Origin: Effrenium voratum
Taxonomy: Eukaryota > Sar > Dinophyceae > Suessiales > Symbiodiniaceae
NCBI GenBank assembly: GCA_963377175.1
Contig: CAUJNA010003784.1
Span: forward strand, 172,001-236,000
DNA: 64,000 nt
Reading direction: 5' to 3'
Shown: positions 12,401-24,253 of the stretch, piece after piece
Position numbering within the stretch: position 1 is the stretch's first letter
How the letters are laid out: the number at the start of each line of letters is the position of its first letter
The notes under the pieces: model-generated
Told to the model about the DNA's origin: nothing
What the model saw: the letters and a program-made list of their open reading frames with translations, nothing else
Databases searched by the model: none
Program-made: the position numbers and the translations under genes

Positions 12401-12527
12401 AGCCAGTGGTTATAAGGGAAGCCAGCAGGAGCATGGGAGCCATTTTGGGCGGTCGCCTACAAAAAGACGGGCCACCCAGTTTAAGTGGATTTACCATTCA
12501 AAACGGTGGCCTTTCCCATTCTAGGGG
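9432..12527. other. Intergenic or intronic DNA, no gene
   Basis: Unique and low-complexity sequence. A homopolymer-rich block at 11,630-11,850 (C, T and A runs) makes long but meaningless frames on both strands. No splice-flanked GC island or domain was recognised. Confidence 0.45.
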
Positions 12528-12640
12528 TACCTTCCATTTCCATTCTTTCCAGGGATCCGAATCTTTCTAGAAAACCTCCTTGGAAACCCAGGGAAAACGG
12601 ATCCGGTTTTTGGAAAGAACGATGCTTGAAAAGAATGGGG
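12528..12640. repeat. MITE family 6 (GGTACCTTCC)
   Basis: Contains CATTCTTTCCAGGGATCC, GAAACCCAGGGAAAACG and TTTTTGGAAAGAACGATG; closely related blocks occur at 12,780-12,880 and 60,708-60,815. Confidence 0.65.
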
Positions 12641-12779
12641 GATCAACCACTAGAATAAACCCCTGACCAGCGAGTTTTGCCAAACCAGGACCGAACCGGC
12701 TGACTGGGATAGCATGTTGAAGGACCTGTTGCTCTGGGAGTACCGAGTGGCTTCCCTGGAGATGTGTTCTCCAATTATT

Positions 12780-12880
12780 CCCCCGGGAGTCCTTCCATTT
12801 GTAGGGATCCTTTCTAACTCTCCGGACACCCCGGGAGAAACGGCTTTTGAAAAGAAGGATGAAAAGAATGGGGAATCAAC
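12780..12880. repeat. MITE family 6, diverged copy
   Basis: Shares the order TTCCATTTGTAGGGATCC, CCGGGAGAAACGG, TTTGAAAAGAA and GAAAAGAATGGGGAATCAACC with the neighbouring copy. Confidence 0.5.
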
Positions 12881-12889
12881 CCCTAGAAC

Positions 12890-13762
12890 TTAGGTATCAT
12901 GTTGCCAAGGGGGCAATATGGATCCTGAAGTTCCATCATGCGGAAAGAGGGGGGGATAGGAGGGACTATGAGTGCATTGTTGCGTTGCATGAGGTTCCCT
13001 TGGGGTATGGGTGGCTCGTCTCAAGGGAAGCCGAAAGCCAACCACCCATTTTGGAGGTTACCCTATGTTGCGACCCCATATAGCCCAAGCCCTTTCGATC
13101 CTGGGAGACCATACTTGCTTTCACACATGTTTGGGGGTTCCGGGGCCCCGTTTGAGGGCGGCACACTTGGTGAAGCTGGGGGAACCCCAACAGCGGTTCC
13201 TGTGTGGTTGCAACCCTCCGCATAGGTGTCCCTAACTGGTAAAATTGAAGGGTGTCTCTGGGAAATGGATGGAAACCAGTGGAATCCATCCGTTTCGACT
13301 GAAACTAACCTAAAAAGAACACCTATGACCCTCGGCCCTCGGCATTTTCGCACCCCCCACTTGAATTCAGCTAAAAGCCCCTAGCTTCTGCGTAGTACAA
13401 ATCACCAGGCATGATCATCCAGCCCAAAGCGCTAGGATTTTGGACCAGCCCTTTTAAAACTCCTACTTTGGAACCCCCCCCAAAAAAAAAAAACCGCATA
13501 TTTAGAGGAGTCTTCTTTTTGGGGGAGCCCAACCCCATCCAACCCCCCCCCCAACCCCCTTTTGGCTTCCGCGTTCAGGCGCGAAGTTTTCCCGGTGCGT
13601 CACGACCCACCCACCCGACATCGGTTTCGCCGGGCGTCGTTCACCTGGAGGTTCCGCCAGTGCGGGCGAAGGCCCCTCGGGAACTCCTGCGACTCGAGGA
13701 GAGAACTGTGGCTCGGAGAAGCTCCGAGTCGGGGTCAAGGTACCCTCCCCACCTTTTTTCAC
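12890..13762. other. No gene; one GC-rich island
   Basis: 13,560-13,735 is clearly GC-richer than its surroundings and could be an exon on either strand, but no frame shows a recognisable motif. Confidence 0.3.
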
Positions 13763-13886
13763 CTTGGTTGCTGCAACGACCCCCCTGCAAAAAGTGAGTT
13801 TCACTTTTGGGGGGGGTTAGTGGAAACCCCCAAATGATTTCAACCAAAAAGTCAAAGTCTAAAGATCCAATCCAATAGCAGTCAAG
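13763..13886. repeat. MITE family 3 (CTTGGTTGCTG/AGCAGTCAAG)
   Basis: Begins CTTGGTTGCTGCAACGACC and ends CCAATAGCAGTCAAG; ends are imperfect inverted repeats. The internal block AACCCCCAAATGATTTCAACC is shared with four or more other copies. Confidence 0.8.
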
Positions 13887-15224
13887 TCTTTTACCCTCCC
13901 TCCGCCAATTCCATGGAAGTGCACAATTGTCTGTAGCAAGCCGACTTTCCTCTTGGAAAGGCGCACAAAGCTTTGTGCACTTCCATGTTGGTGGAGGGTA
14001 ACATAGAAACCTGACCTTCGGGGCCCGGTCCCTTTAAAGGAAAAATGGTCTTCCGGGACCCCCCTGTCAGGTTCTATGTTCGTTGGTGGGACTGGGGAAT
14101 ATCTGAACCTTCTCCAGTATGTCCAAGAACCTTCAGATCCCACAAATCCCCTTCCGAACCTGGGATCTGTCATAAAACTCATCCTCCCACGCTAGGGTTC
14201 AACTGATTTCCATTAAAATGGCAACTTGGTTGACCCAATTTGGAGGATGAAGAGCTTCAAATCCTCTCTTTGTCCTTCACCTGGGGTTTAAGCTGTTCTT
14301 TGCTCATTACCTAGGGCGTAAATATGTTCTTTGTTCGTTACCTAGGGTTTAAACCGTTTCCTTGTTCATCACCTGGGCAGTACAATTATGCTCTTCTTTC
14401 GTCGCTGCAGTCAAGTTGGCAAAGATGCGAAATATGAACCCAAAACCTTGACATGCAGATTCACAGAAGGAAACCAACCAAAAATACACAAATCAAACCT
14501 ACCAACCAAACAACCAAGACGTAAAACCCAAAACCCAACCAAACCAAATGTTGATTCACAGAAGGAATCCAACCAAACCTACAAACCAACCCATATTTCG
14601 AGGCGTCTAGGAAATCTCTCCATTCGTCTTAGCGGCATCTGAGCCTTCTGCACGCCTAAAGGCCGCAACAAAAACACGGAGCGCTTCAGATTCCGCTCTT
14701 ACTTAATCAGTGCAAGCTTTTGTTCAAAGGCCTTGAAGGATTGAGCCCTTTCACTGAACATTGACCTCATTTGAATAGGCCCGAAGGGTTCATTTCAAGA
14801 TATGGGTGTGGCTCAAAATTCAAGAGGAGGGGCAAACCGCAGGTGTTGGTCCCCTTCGCCGCTGGCCTGGCCCAGAGGGGAGGGCAGATCTTCCAGCACG
14901 AAGCGCTCCAGCGCCTGAGGCCTCCGCTTCCATGGGGGCGAAATCGCGAGTTGGATGAGAAATGGAATGAACCCACGGATTCCCCAAAAGGAAACCACCA
15001 GTTGGATGGGTGTTTTTTTGTTTGTTCTTGTATTGTTTTTTGCTTTTGGGGGGGGGGGGTCCATTTCTCATTGCCTGAGCACCACCAGAATTACGGGAAG
15101 GAGCCTAAACAGGTCAACCATTCCCAGGAACGACACCCTCTTGACATGGGCTGAACGCTCAGGGAACCATCGGGGGAAACGAAAATGAAAGCCCCCCGGT
15201 GTTTGGGGCGCTCAACTCCCCACT

Positions 15225-15274
15225 GTGGATGGACGAACATGGTTTCAAAGCGGTGCAGGATTTCGTCCATCCAC
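15225..15274. repeat. Small inverted-repeat element, GTGGATGGACGAA ends
   Basis: GTGGATGGACGAA at 15,225-15,237 is matched exactly, inverted, by TTCGTCCATCCAC at 15,262-15,274. The inner TTTCAAAGCGGTGCAGGA appears inverted in the copy at 16,138. Confidence 0.75.
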
Positions 15275-15372
15275 TGTATTTCAACACATACCCAATCTTC
15301 AACCCCGGATTCATCCACCAACAGGAAAAAGTCTTAAACAAAACAACAGACCGATATTGAAGTCGCTATGCG

Positions 15373-15479
15373 ATCCGCCGACGCCATCTCTGGGATCCCA
15401 TATGCTGAGAATGCGGAGGATGCAGCCAAGAAGAGCAATTGCCGATTGCCATCTACACGCTCGACTGGCGTCGGCGGAT
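15373..15479. repeat. 14-bp perfect inverted repeat
   Basis: ATCCGCCGACGCCA at 15,373-15,386 and its complement at 15,466-15,479 enclose 79 bp. Confidence 0.8.
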
Positions 15480-16137
15480 TATATTAGGCAAATAGACAGC
15501 TCAGGTGTGCTTGACGGTGCCCGTATTCATGGTGCAGCTGGATCAAGGCAGGCTTGTCCATCATCTGTTGCGCATGTTGCCCAGTGACGATAGCAAAAGG
15601 GACTTTGGATTGAAAATCATAACCATTCGGATGTGGGTCAAAATTTAGCCTCCACTGGCAGATGGATTCTACCCTACAAAAAATCCCTTGTCGTTGTTTC
15701 CCCTCAAAAAATGGTTCGCCCCAAATGAAATGGCCGTGGGTCAAAAATAGGTACCCAAAACAGGTTGCCTTGGCAAATGGCACCAATGTCTCAAACCTGC
15801 AGTCACGGCCGAGTTATTTGCAAGCCTCGTAGAAAGCCTTGCCAGAGACACAAAACCTCCGGCCCTTCACTCCACGGTTAGATGGGGGGCTCGTCTTCTT
15901 TTGGTGGTAATTACCCTTCTTGGTATTGAAATGGAAACCAAACGGAAATCACGTTTCCTAATAAAACGACACGCCCTCCCAAATCCAAGTGAAGGGTCAT
16001 CAACCAGATCCCTTCCGTCCAAACTCACCCAAAGGACACCTGGGGGGTTGAGGTGGGGTTGGGGGGCCGCACTCAAAAACTGGGTTGATTTCAATAGCTC
16101 AGTTGGTTCGGGCCCGACATTTTTCTCACGCCATAGT

Positions 16138-16214
16138 GTGGATGGACGAATCCTGCACCACTTTGAAACCACTTTGAAAGCATTTCTTAAGTGCCACAGG
16201 ACTTCATCCATCCA
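16138..16214. repeat. Second copy of the GTGGATGGACGAA element, opposite orientation
   Basis: Starts GTGGATGGACGAATCCTGCA and ends ACTTCATCCATCCA. Confidence 0.7.
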
Positions 16215-16490
16215 AAGGGGTCATGAGCTTTGCAGGAAAAGCGCCCCTCCACTCGTTCGCCTGATCCCCAATGGCCGGCTCTTCATGGCCTTCACCGGCG
16301 GGTCCTGCCGGACTTTTGACGCAGCTGAAATGGCAATCCTTCGGTGCGGAGAAGAAATCAGACGACGTGCATTTTTTTGCGTCTGCGTCTCGTGCTCTGC
16401 ACAGTAGCAGCATGTATGCGAAACACTAAACATTTAGCACAAGTCATCAAACATCCAAATCAAAATCCCTTCATTCCCAAAAAGCCATGA

Positions 16491-16608
16491 CCTGGTTGCA
16501 GTTGACCCCCTGCAAAAAGTGAATAACTTTTTGGGGTTTAGTGGAAACCCCCAAATGATTTCAACCAAAAAGTGAAAGTCTAAAAGATCCAAGCCAACGG
16601 CAGTCAAG
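16491..16608. repeat. MITE family 3
   Basis: Starts CCTGGTTGCAGTTGACC, ends CGGCAGTCAAG. The preceding 50 bp (CATTCCCAAAAAGCCATGA) also precede the truncated copy at 18,624, so a larger block was duplicated. Confidence 0.8.
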
Positions 16609-16622
16609 ACAAAAGCCATTTG

Positions 16623-16724
16623 GGTGTGGGTCAAAAATTTAAGTACCAGGGGACCGCAGGTTTTAGTCTTTGTTTCCGTTGGCCAGGGTTCCATTTGGGG
16701 TTACCCTATTTTTTACCCACACCC
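16623..16724. repeat. MITE family 1 with ATTTG target duplication
   Basis: Terminal inverted repeat GGTGTGGGT. The direct repeat ATTTG lies immediately outside both ends (16,618-16,622 and 16,725-16,729). Confidence 0.8.
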
Positions 16725-16739
16725 ATTTGTTAGATGCAG

Positions 16740-16855
16740 CTGCTCGCGCCCCAAGCCCAACCGCCCAGACCGGCGAGCCCTTGGGCGTCGCTCCTGCTCG
16801 AAGCGGCCCAGCACAAAGGCGCCGTCCGCGCACCCCGCGAGGTAGTCGAAGCCCC
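16740..16855 (-). CDS. Exon-like island, WD40/EML-like
   Basis: A GC-rich block in AT-richer DNA. On the minus strand a CCAG acceptor at 16,856 is followed by GGFDYLAGCADGAFVLGRFEQ. The pattern D-x-L-x-G-x-x-x-x-F-V-L-x-G resembles the blade of EML proteins that follows the 'GGG' blade. The 3' limit is not clear; a possible end is after FEQ. It would be an internal exon of the same gene as the islands at 21.2, 25.0 and 59.8 kb. Coding status is likely; the family name is inference from a short match. Confidence 0.4.
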
Positions 16856-17739
16856 CTGGCCCGCGTTTTCTCGCGCGTTTCCGGTTCGGTTTTCGGTCGA
16901 GAACCGGCGAAGAGAAGGGGCCGCTACTTGGATGTTCAGCCAACTTGGTAAGGCTATGACTTAGAACCATGCTTATAACTGGTGTAACTGGGGGAATAGT
17001 CCCCTTACCATGGTGAATCCCCCCCCAAGCCCCCATGATAGTGGCGAGCTTTCATTTTCAAACTCCCCTTGGTGAACACCCGCCAAGCACTTTTGAGTCA
17101 TTCCCGATAATTTCACCCCCCCCCCCCCCTTTGAAATAGTCCCTGTTGGAGGTCACGCTGGCGGGCCAGGGTAACATGTGCAACTGGGGCGGTGCGTTTG
17201 TTCCTCTCACGAGATGGACACGGGTCAACACAAGGGGACTTCCGCCAATGGGCACAAGGCTTCCTGTCGCTTTCCCTTTCAACCAACCTTGCAAAAGATA
17301 CCGTCAAAAACATCCCAAACACGCAGACACACATGGGGTGGTAGGATTGGCGTGCCTCGGTGATTTCATGCGCGTTGCAGATCTTGTTGCGGGGTATGAC
17401 ATGAGTCTTGAGATTCCCAAAGGCTACAACTGTTGCAAACCAAAAAACAATCCTCGACCAAAAGTCAGCTTCCCTCAAATTGATGATTTGGATTGGCGGT
17501 TTTTGGCTTTTCGGGCTGGCTCCCATGTCTTCCAAAGAACCAGAGACAGTTCAACTCAAGCCCAAACCACCGGGCCCCAAACTACCCACCTGACGGGTTA
17601 CCTGACGGTGGAAGGTCAAGTTGATCGAGTCGGATGGACTTGGGAAGTGCCACAGGGCTTCCATTCCTGGGTGGATTTTTTGTTTTTTTGCCAGAAGGAT
17701 AGACACCATGTTGGGCTTCCCAACCCCCCTCCCCCACCC

Positions 17740-17835
17740 TATAAATAATAATAACACTAAAAATAGTAGTAATAATAAGAATCATCATCATCAGCATCAT
17801 CGTAATCATAATCAACACAATAATATATGTTTGTT
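17740..17835. repeat. AAT/ATC low-complexity tract
   Basis: AATAATAATAAC and CATCATCATCAGCATCATC runs. Confidence 0.85.
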
Positions 17836-17878
17836 TATTTATATGTTTTTAAGAAGGAAAAAAACAGGAAAATCGGGA

Positions 17879-17975
17879 GTGTCTTTCTTTAGTGGACCCC
17901 CCAAAATGATGGCTTTCCTTTTGGCTTCCCTTAAAACCGCCCAAACAGGGGGGGGTCCCTTAAAAAGAGACAAAC
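17879..17975. repeat. MITE family 5 (TGTCTCTTTTTAGGGGACCCC ends)
   Basis: GTGTCTTTCTTTAGTGGACC at the left and GGGGTCCCTTAAAAAGAGAC at the right are near-perfect inverted repeats. Confidence 0.75.
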
Positions 17976-18100
17976 CCAAATGTTGCCTCCCCCCCCCAAA
18001 CAAAAAGAAAGAACATGGAGACAAAGTGTGGGTGTTTAAAACCGCCTAAAAGAGAGACAGACCTAGATGGAGACCAACTGAGCTTCTTCCCTACGTTTTG

Positions 18101-18220
18101 CTAGGTCCTCCAGATCGGTTAGAAGAAGTTGGTACCAACTTTTTTTCTGTAGTCTATTCTAGTAGAACCCTCCCTCGCCCGAAGTGACTAAAAGGGCCAA
18201 TTAATTGCTGAGGGGCCTAG
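18101..18220. repeat. MITE family 2 (CTAGGTCC)
   Basis: Starts CTAGGTCCTCCAGATCGG, ends GAGGGGCCTAG; carries the family landmark CTGTAGTCTATTCTAGTAG. Confidence 0.75.
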
Positions 18221-18379
18221 GGAAGGAACCCATTCCCGAAAGGAAACCACCAGTGGGATGGTTTAGCTCAGCTCATTCCATTTTTGTTTTGTTTGTTTTT
18301 GTTTTGTTTGTTTTGTTCTTTTTTGGTTGGTTTGCTTTTTGTTTTGTTTGTCTTTTTTTCAAGCAAACCAAGCAAAAAG

Positions 18380-18547
18380 CACACCTCTGCTCCCCCCGTC
18401 TCTCGAACGCCGCGTCGTCGCCTCCCGGCGCCAGCGGGGCGCAGCAGCCCAGGTTAGGCCCCAGGCGCCCGCTCTGGTGGACGTGGCAGCCCTGGACCTC
18501 GGAGTCTCGGAGTCTCGCGAGCCGAGCGCACGCGCGCACAAGACGCG
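18380..18547 (-). other. GC-rich exon-like island, unidentified
   Basis: GC content jumps sharply against the T-rich tract on its left. All three minus frames are open across most of it and none gives a recognised motif. It lies between WD40-like islands on the same strand, so it may be an exon of the same gene. Confidence 0.25.
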
Positions 18548-18623
18548 GTATGTGAAAAGACGAAATGACTTGGCACAAGTCAAAGGCCCAAATCAACAGC
18601 CCCTCATTCCAAGAAAGCCATGA

Positions 18624-18690
18624 CCTGGTTGCTGGAACGACCCCCCGGCAAAAAGTGCTTCACTTTTTGGGGGGTTTAGTGGACAACATT
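18624..18690. repeat. MITE family 3, truncated
   Basis: Left half only: CCTGGTTGCTGGAACGACC to GGGGGGTTTAGTGGAC. Confidence 0.65.
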
Positions 18691-19848
18691 CTGGGGGAGA
18701 GCGTCCGAGTCCATGTCCGGTCCCATTTTGTGTTTTTTGTTTTAAAAAGAAAGAAAGAAAACACACAATACGGGCGCGCCGTATTTTTTGGGAATCGGAA
18801 CCCCCCCCCCCAAAAGAGGAAAAGCCGCGAAACATTCTAGGGGAAGCTTCCATGTCCATTCCTTGCAGGGATCCGAATCTTTTCAGGACACCATCAACAA
18901 AATGCAGGGGAAACCAACACAGTTGAGTCAGTTGAGTGTTCTTCTTTCAGAGGTGTCCTTTTGGAGTGGAGGGAGAAAGATGCATTTTGAGAAACCCACA
19001 TGTCGGTTGGACCAGGGAAATCCCACTGGCATTGGGAGCTCGGGAGAATCCTGCACTCGATCTGCAGACGTCATACACTTCCCAGTTCGAAACCAAAACT
19101 TCCACACCTCTTGGGGCGTTTCTGTTTTTCTTTCTTCTTTTTTTGTTTGAGAAAACACCCATTTAGGGATAGGGCTCGGGGAAATCGTTTTTTTTTTTTT
19201 CCTGAGAAGGCACCCATTTGGGCATGGGGGCTCCGGGAAATCCAAGCAAGCCGAAGGTCATGTGGCCGGGGGGGGGGGGCCAAAGTGGGCTGCGGCTCGC
19301 GTTGGGATGTCCCGGTAAGACCGTCCCTTGCTCGACTTTGGAAGGGGATTTAAAAAAGGCTGTAGCAGTTGAGTGGTTGGATTTCAAACACTCAACCACA
19401 ACAAGCCAAATTGTAAGATGTTTCCCAACAACAACCATGGTCCCCAAATTCAGGCGCCTCGCAAAAATGACAGAAACCCAATTGGCGATCCCTTGACTTC
19501 AAAGTCGCAAAAGGTTAGAGAAAAAAAAACAGGAGTTGATCCTCCCAACCGCGCGGCTGGCGCGCCTAGTCAATGTTGACCCGGAGAGATGGTGGAACAG
19601 CCCGTATGCCCCCCAGTGAATCATCCCCACAGTTTCAGCGGAAACCAGCAAAATCACCACAAGAGGTGGAAATCCAGCGACTCCGGTGCTTTTTTGAGCT
19701 GGTACCCCCCTGTTGGAGAGAGTTGCTCATTGTTTCGGGAGCCATTTTGGAGTCCTTGAACCACTTTAAACACACCGACTCAAAAATGGGTTACTCATCC
19801 TGGGCTCCCAATGATCTTGCAAGCGCCCATGACCCCTCGGGACCCACA

Positions 19849-20358
19849 CCAAATCTTTTAGACGCGTTCCTCTGGCTCGCCATGGCACCAATGACCGGTA
19901 ACTTCCATTTGCTTTTGCGCCCCCCGGAAAAAATGTCACGATGTCCAGAAGTGAAATTGATTCCCTTTGAAGCCGACCAGGGAAAGATTGAAAAAACAAA
20001 TCCTAAGCTGGGTCTCTGCTTCTGTCGGAGCAAAGATCTCTGTGCACTGCAATGTGAGCATGCTGCAACAAGGCGGTCATGGTTCCCCACCGGACAACCA
20101 CCCAACTCTTGGTATGCTGCTGGGCCATGACCGCCTTGTTGCAGCATGCTCACATTGCAGTGCACAGAGATCTTTGCTCCGACAGAAGCAGAGATCCAGC
20201 TTGGGATTTGTTTTTCCAATATTTCCCTGGTCGGCTTCAAAGGGAATCAATTTCACTACTGGACATAGCTTCATTTTTTCCGGGGGGCGCAAAAGCAAAT
20301 GGAAGTTACCGGTCATTGGTGCGATGGCGAGCCAGAGGAACGTGTCGAAACATTTGGG
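19849..20358. repeat. Large fold-back: 234-bp inverted repeat with 42-bp loop
   Basis: The arm 19,849-20,082 is repeated in reverse complement at 20,125-20,358 with only scattered differences; the loop is 20,083-20,124. Both arms therefore give nearly the same translation on opposite strands, which is why long mirrored frames appear here. No transposase is encoded. Confidence 0.9.
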
Positions 20359-20359
20359 C

Positions 20360-21151
20360 TGCTGGAAACAACGTGCAACAACTTGGGCTATTTTTTCACC
20401 CAGGCAAACAAATATGTCTTGCTCGCCCGCAGGCCCCACGACACATGGACAGAACAACCAAGAGCAGAGCACATTGACCCACCAATCTAAACCACGCTTG
20501 AGTATCAACCAAAAACGAACATGAAGAAGAAGGCCTCTTCAGTGATGGCAGCATCAAATAAACAGGACTTTGCAAAGCCAAACTGACAGAGGCACCAAAA
20601 TTGCTATACAAGTATACAGCCAAGACCGAAACAAACACATGACCCGAAGAACAGCTCTGACTGGCTTTGCCACCGAATACAGCCTGTCCCTTGGGCTGCG
20701 CTCGTACAGGTAAGGGTGACGCATTTAGGGGCATTTCATCGTGCGGGGCCAGTGGCTGTTGCAACACCCCTGCTCTTGTGAAACAGGGCAAACAGTTACA
20801 AAGGTGTAAGTCCTTGGTCTAGCATGGGACAAATACACCAACAACACCAAAAAACAAAACAAAACCAAAAAAACAAGTCCTTGTTGGTGTAAGTCCATAA
20901 AACCAAAAATACCAAAAACTGGATCGCAGCATGGGACACACATTTAGCCATAAGCATAAGGCTGTGTCTTGTTTTCAGGGACCCCCAAGATGGTGGCTTG
21001 CCTCTAGGCTTTCCTTCAAAACCAACCAAGACTGGGAGATGTGCCCAAAAAAACAAAACACAAACCAAAACAAAAAGAAGAAGAACAAACAGAAAACAGA
21101 CCCCGTTTTCCCCCTTTACAAACTCCGGCGCGCCCTGGTGTTTCTTGTTAC
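20360..21151. other. No gene
   Basis: A-rich sequence with CAAAAC/ACCAAAA runs. A short direct repeat, GGTGTAAGTCCxT, occurs at 20,802 and 20,886. Confidence 0.45.
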
Positions 21152-21280
21152 GTTCAGCCGCGGGGCGTTGTAGAGCTGGCCCTCCTTGCCGCACATCAGC
21201 AGCTGCCCCGCGTCCCAGGCGTAGGCCACCGAGCTGAGGTGCTGCTGGGGGGCCCTCGCGCGCTCGGACGCGAACGTTCG
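21152..21280 (-). CDS. Exon, WD40/EML-like
   Basis: On the minus strand the acceptor CTCCAG at 21,281-21,286 is followed by exactly 43 codons and then the donor GTAACA. The peptide contains HLSSVAYAWDAGQLLMCGKE and then GQLY. The pattern (His, small residues, hydrophobic strand, D-x-G-x-L, G-K-x-G-x-L) fits a WD40 blade, in particular the EML blade with D-G-x-L-x-S-G-G-G-K-D. The clean 3n length with both splice signals makes this the best-supported exon in the region. Confidence 0.5.
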
Positions 21281-21397
21281 CTGGAGGTCCGTGGGAGGTG
21301 GGTACCCTCCCCAAACGGTTTCCCTAGGTTTCAAATGAGGTTTTGTAGAAAGGATCCCTGGAAAGAATGGAAATGGAAGGTATCCCTGGTCCGAAGG

Positions 21398-21522
21398 GAG
21401 GTTGCTGCAACGACCCCCCTGCAAAACGTGAGCTTCTATTTTTTGGGGGTGTAGTACGGAAAACCCCAAATGAGTTCAACCAAAAAGTTGAAGTCTAAAG
21501 ATCCAACCCAATAGCAGTCAAG
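21398..21522. repeat. MITE family 3
   Basis: AGGTTGCTGCAACGACCC to CCCAATAGCAGTCAAGG; it lies in the presumed intron upstream of the exon at 21.2 kb. Confidence 0.8.
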
Positions 21523-21553
21523 GAATGGAGGAGTACCCTCCCCAAACGTGGAA

Positions 21554-21636
21554 CTAGGTCTTCCACTAGAGAGGCTAGAATAAGTTGGTAGGGGCTTGCC
21601 CTCTCAAAGGGGAGAGAAGGGCACTGGGGCACCTAC
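21554..21636. repeat. MITE family 2, short copy
   Basis: CTAGGTCTTCCACTAGAGAG to GGGCACCTA; the T-rich centre is deleted. Confidence 0.6.
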
Positions 21637-22029
21637 AACCTGAAAGGTGCAGGTTCCATCATTCGAGGGGATGTCTCAAGACAGTGGAACCTTTCTTTGT
21701 TTCTTTCTTGATGGTCTTGAAGGGAAACGAAAAAGGAAACCCTGGCCTCTTTTCTTTTGGGGGGGGGGGGGCCTATTTTGAGACACGTGTATTTTGCGGA
21801 GGGTTTTGCAAGGGGAAACCAAAGGGACACCCCACCAAAGGTGGGGCCCCATCCAAGAGGCAAACTTGATCCAGGGGACAGACCCCTCCCCCCCCCCCAA
21901 CCAAATTGGTAGGTGCTCTGTATGGTTTCCCTCTAAACCTTGTTTAGGAACTTTAGGATGTTCTGTGCCAGCGGCGCAGGTGTTGGTTGGCGAATACCCG
22001 TCGAAGGAAGCCGCCCCCCTTCGCTCGCG

Positions 22030-22150
22030 CGAGGAAATTCGAACTCTGCGCTCTGCGCCCCGGCTTCCCGAAGACCACGGCGTTGCTCACCAGCTCCTTG
22101 GCGCCTTCCCGGTACCTGCCGTTGCCGAAAATCCGACACCGGCCGCCCGA
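22030..22150 (-). other. GC-rich exon-like island
   Basis: The minus frame reads YREGAKELVSNAVVFGK after a CAG at about 22,115. It lies between the 25.0- and 21.2-kb WD40-like islands. No clear donor site. Confidence 0.3.
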
Positions 22151-22442
22151 TCCAACACGGGGCCGTGGGAGGTGGGGCCAATCTCGGCAAATCGCCCAAA
22201 TTCCCGACCCGAAAATGGGAACATACAATTGAAGCAAGGACTCAAAATGGGGCTTATAGATGGAAACCAGGGCAAAGATCACCCTGCCGAGGCCTGGCGA
22301 CTTCAAGTTGTAACCCCAAAACCCAAAAAACAGGTGTGCCTAACCCCAAAAACTGATGCCTTTCTTCTTGAGGGAACCCATTTTGAACCCAGAGGAAGCC
22401 CCCCTTGCTGTTAATCGACTCAAAGGTCCAACCGGTAAAAAC

Positions 22443-22444
<2 letters not shown>

Positions 22445-22487
<43 letters not shown>
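22445..22487. repeat. (CA)n microsatellite
   Basis: About 21 uninterrupted CA units. Confidence 0.95.
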
Positions 22488-22488
<1 letters not shown>

Positions 22489-22499
22489 GTTGCGGTTTC

Positions 22500-24120
22500 C
22501 GGTAGGTGTCAGCCATGTTTTGCAACCCCGGTGCCTCTAAAAAGGACACACCCTTGGATAAAACCGCAAAGATGGGCGTGTTTGTGCTGAGAATACCCGT
22601 TTCATGTTGCTTCAAAGGGAAGCCACAAAGGACACTCAAAAATCCCTGGACCCACATCTGGAGTACACAGAAGATCCGATATTTCACTGACTTGCTTCAG
22701 ATTCATATCCCGTCGAACTTTCAATATGCTTCGTCTTCGGACATTCCCATAGGGAAGTTTTTCGAGAACCGCCCACCACCCGATTCGGGAACCAGGACCC
22801 CGCGCCTCCATAGGTCCCCATGGGTTCCCCTCAACCCTTTGAATAGCTGAAACCCCACTGAACATCGGGTCCCTCTAGGTTGGACCCCAGTGTTTCCCCT
22901 TACGTTCCAAATTCGCTGGTCTTTTTAGAGGTCGGACCCATGATGGCGGTTTTCCTTATGGGACCCCATCAATGAGACCCGAACATGTTTGTAGACATTC
23001 TAGTGTAGAGACTGCCCAGTCTCTTCTTTGTGTGCAATTCAACTCAGGTTTACAATATTGGCTAAAACCGGACCCAACACTTTGTACAGTTACCTATCAC
23101 AGATTGCTTCCCTTTAAACCGCGTTCAAACAAATCCTTATGATTACCGCCAACAAATGGGGTACTCCCCAAAAAGAACACACCCATTTGTTGACCTTAGA
23201 CACACCCCAAAAGGTGGCGGTTCCCCTTTAATGTCTCTGGAATCCAACGATACTAATGGGGCACCAGCTAAAACAAACACACTCATATTAAGTGCCTTGT
23301 TTTGGCGGACCCCCCAGAATGGTGTTCCTTATATAATAACCTGAAAGGGGGTTCCCTAACCAACAAACACGACACACCCATATGCGGGTTGATCAAAAAA
23401 GTCCGATGAGCTAAAAAGATGTGCTACTCAACCACATGGGAAAAGTTACGCATGGTCAAAACTGGGGAGCCCAAATGGACTATTGGTATGAACCCACTTG
23501 GTTTTCCTTCGAGGATTTGGATCGATCTAGAACCGGGCTGTGGCCCAAAGACTAACCCCGCAAAGGAGATGTTCCCAAAAGTATCACAGAAGTGCTTGGA
23601 TAAATTTTTGGGATCAACCCCAACCCTGGTCCGTATCCTCTTCTTGGGGTTAACTTCAGGGAACTGGGAAAGAACCTGACCCCCGAAACCGAAAAACAAA
23701 TAAGAATAAAAGAACCTGACCCCCCCAAAACCGGAGAAAAAGAAGAAGAAACAAAAACGTGTTTCATCTCACCCCTGTGACTCTAAGTACCCAGCCCACC
23801 GCTCCGAGATCTGCGAGGATCTCCGAGGCTCTCTGACAACCCTTGCTCCTTATCATCCCATTCTCTAGGGTTTGTTTGCCGGTTCCCTTTAAACGAATGG
23901 TAGCTTGGGGACATTCTGAAAATCCCCACTTCTCATTCTGGAATGATCCCCTGGCTCTCAACAGAATGAGTGAATGACCCATCAACCATCCAACTGGTGG
24001 CTTCCTTTCTGCGGGAATCCGGGGGAGGAAGAAAAACAAAATCAAAAAAGCGGTTCCTTACATTTCTCATTCGCTTCATCGTGTCCCTTTAAAACCAACA
24101 GGGGACGATAATTCAGAACT
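22500..24120. other. No gene; MITE fragments
   Basis: AT-richer sequence with diverged pieces of the GGGTGTGTCT (family 5) repeats. No frame shows a known domain. Confidence 0.45.
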
Positions 24121-24121
24121 G

Positions 24122-24253
24122 ACCATGGGTCAAAATCCAAATCGTACCCCGTGAACATCCCAATCCAACCACTAAAATAGGAAGCCTAAAATTGGTGAAT
24201 TCACCTACCCACCAACATGGGATCACCCAAAACGGTTTTGACACCCACAGCCA
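24122..24253. repeat. MITE family 1
   Basis: CCATGGGTCAAAATCC to TTTTGACACCCACAGCC. A repeated block (TCGTGTCCCTTTAAAACCAA) occurs on each side, at 24,078 and 24,268. Confidence 0.75.

Larger units (their letters stand above)
13890..16490. other. No gene; small repeats and one exon-like island
   Basis: A GC-rich island at 14,870-14,945 on the minus strand has a possible CCTCAG acceptor followed by ALERFVLEDLPSPLGQ, but the protein is not recognised. The rest is MITE fragments, a 14-bp inverted repeat at 15,373/15,466 and two copies of a GTGGATGGACGAA element. Confidence 0.35.

Noticed and set aside
19573..20524. Two mirrored 185-codon frames
   Set aside because: They arise from the inverted repeat being read on both arms; no protein motif.
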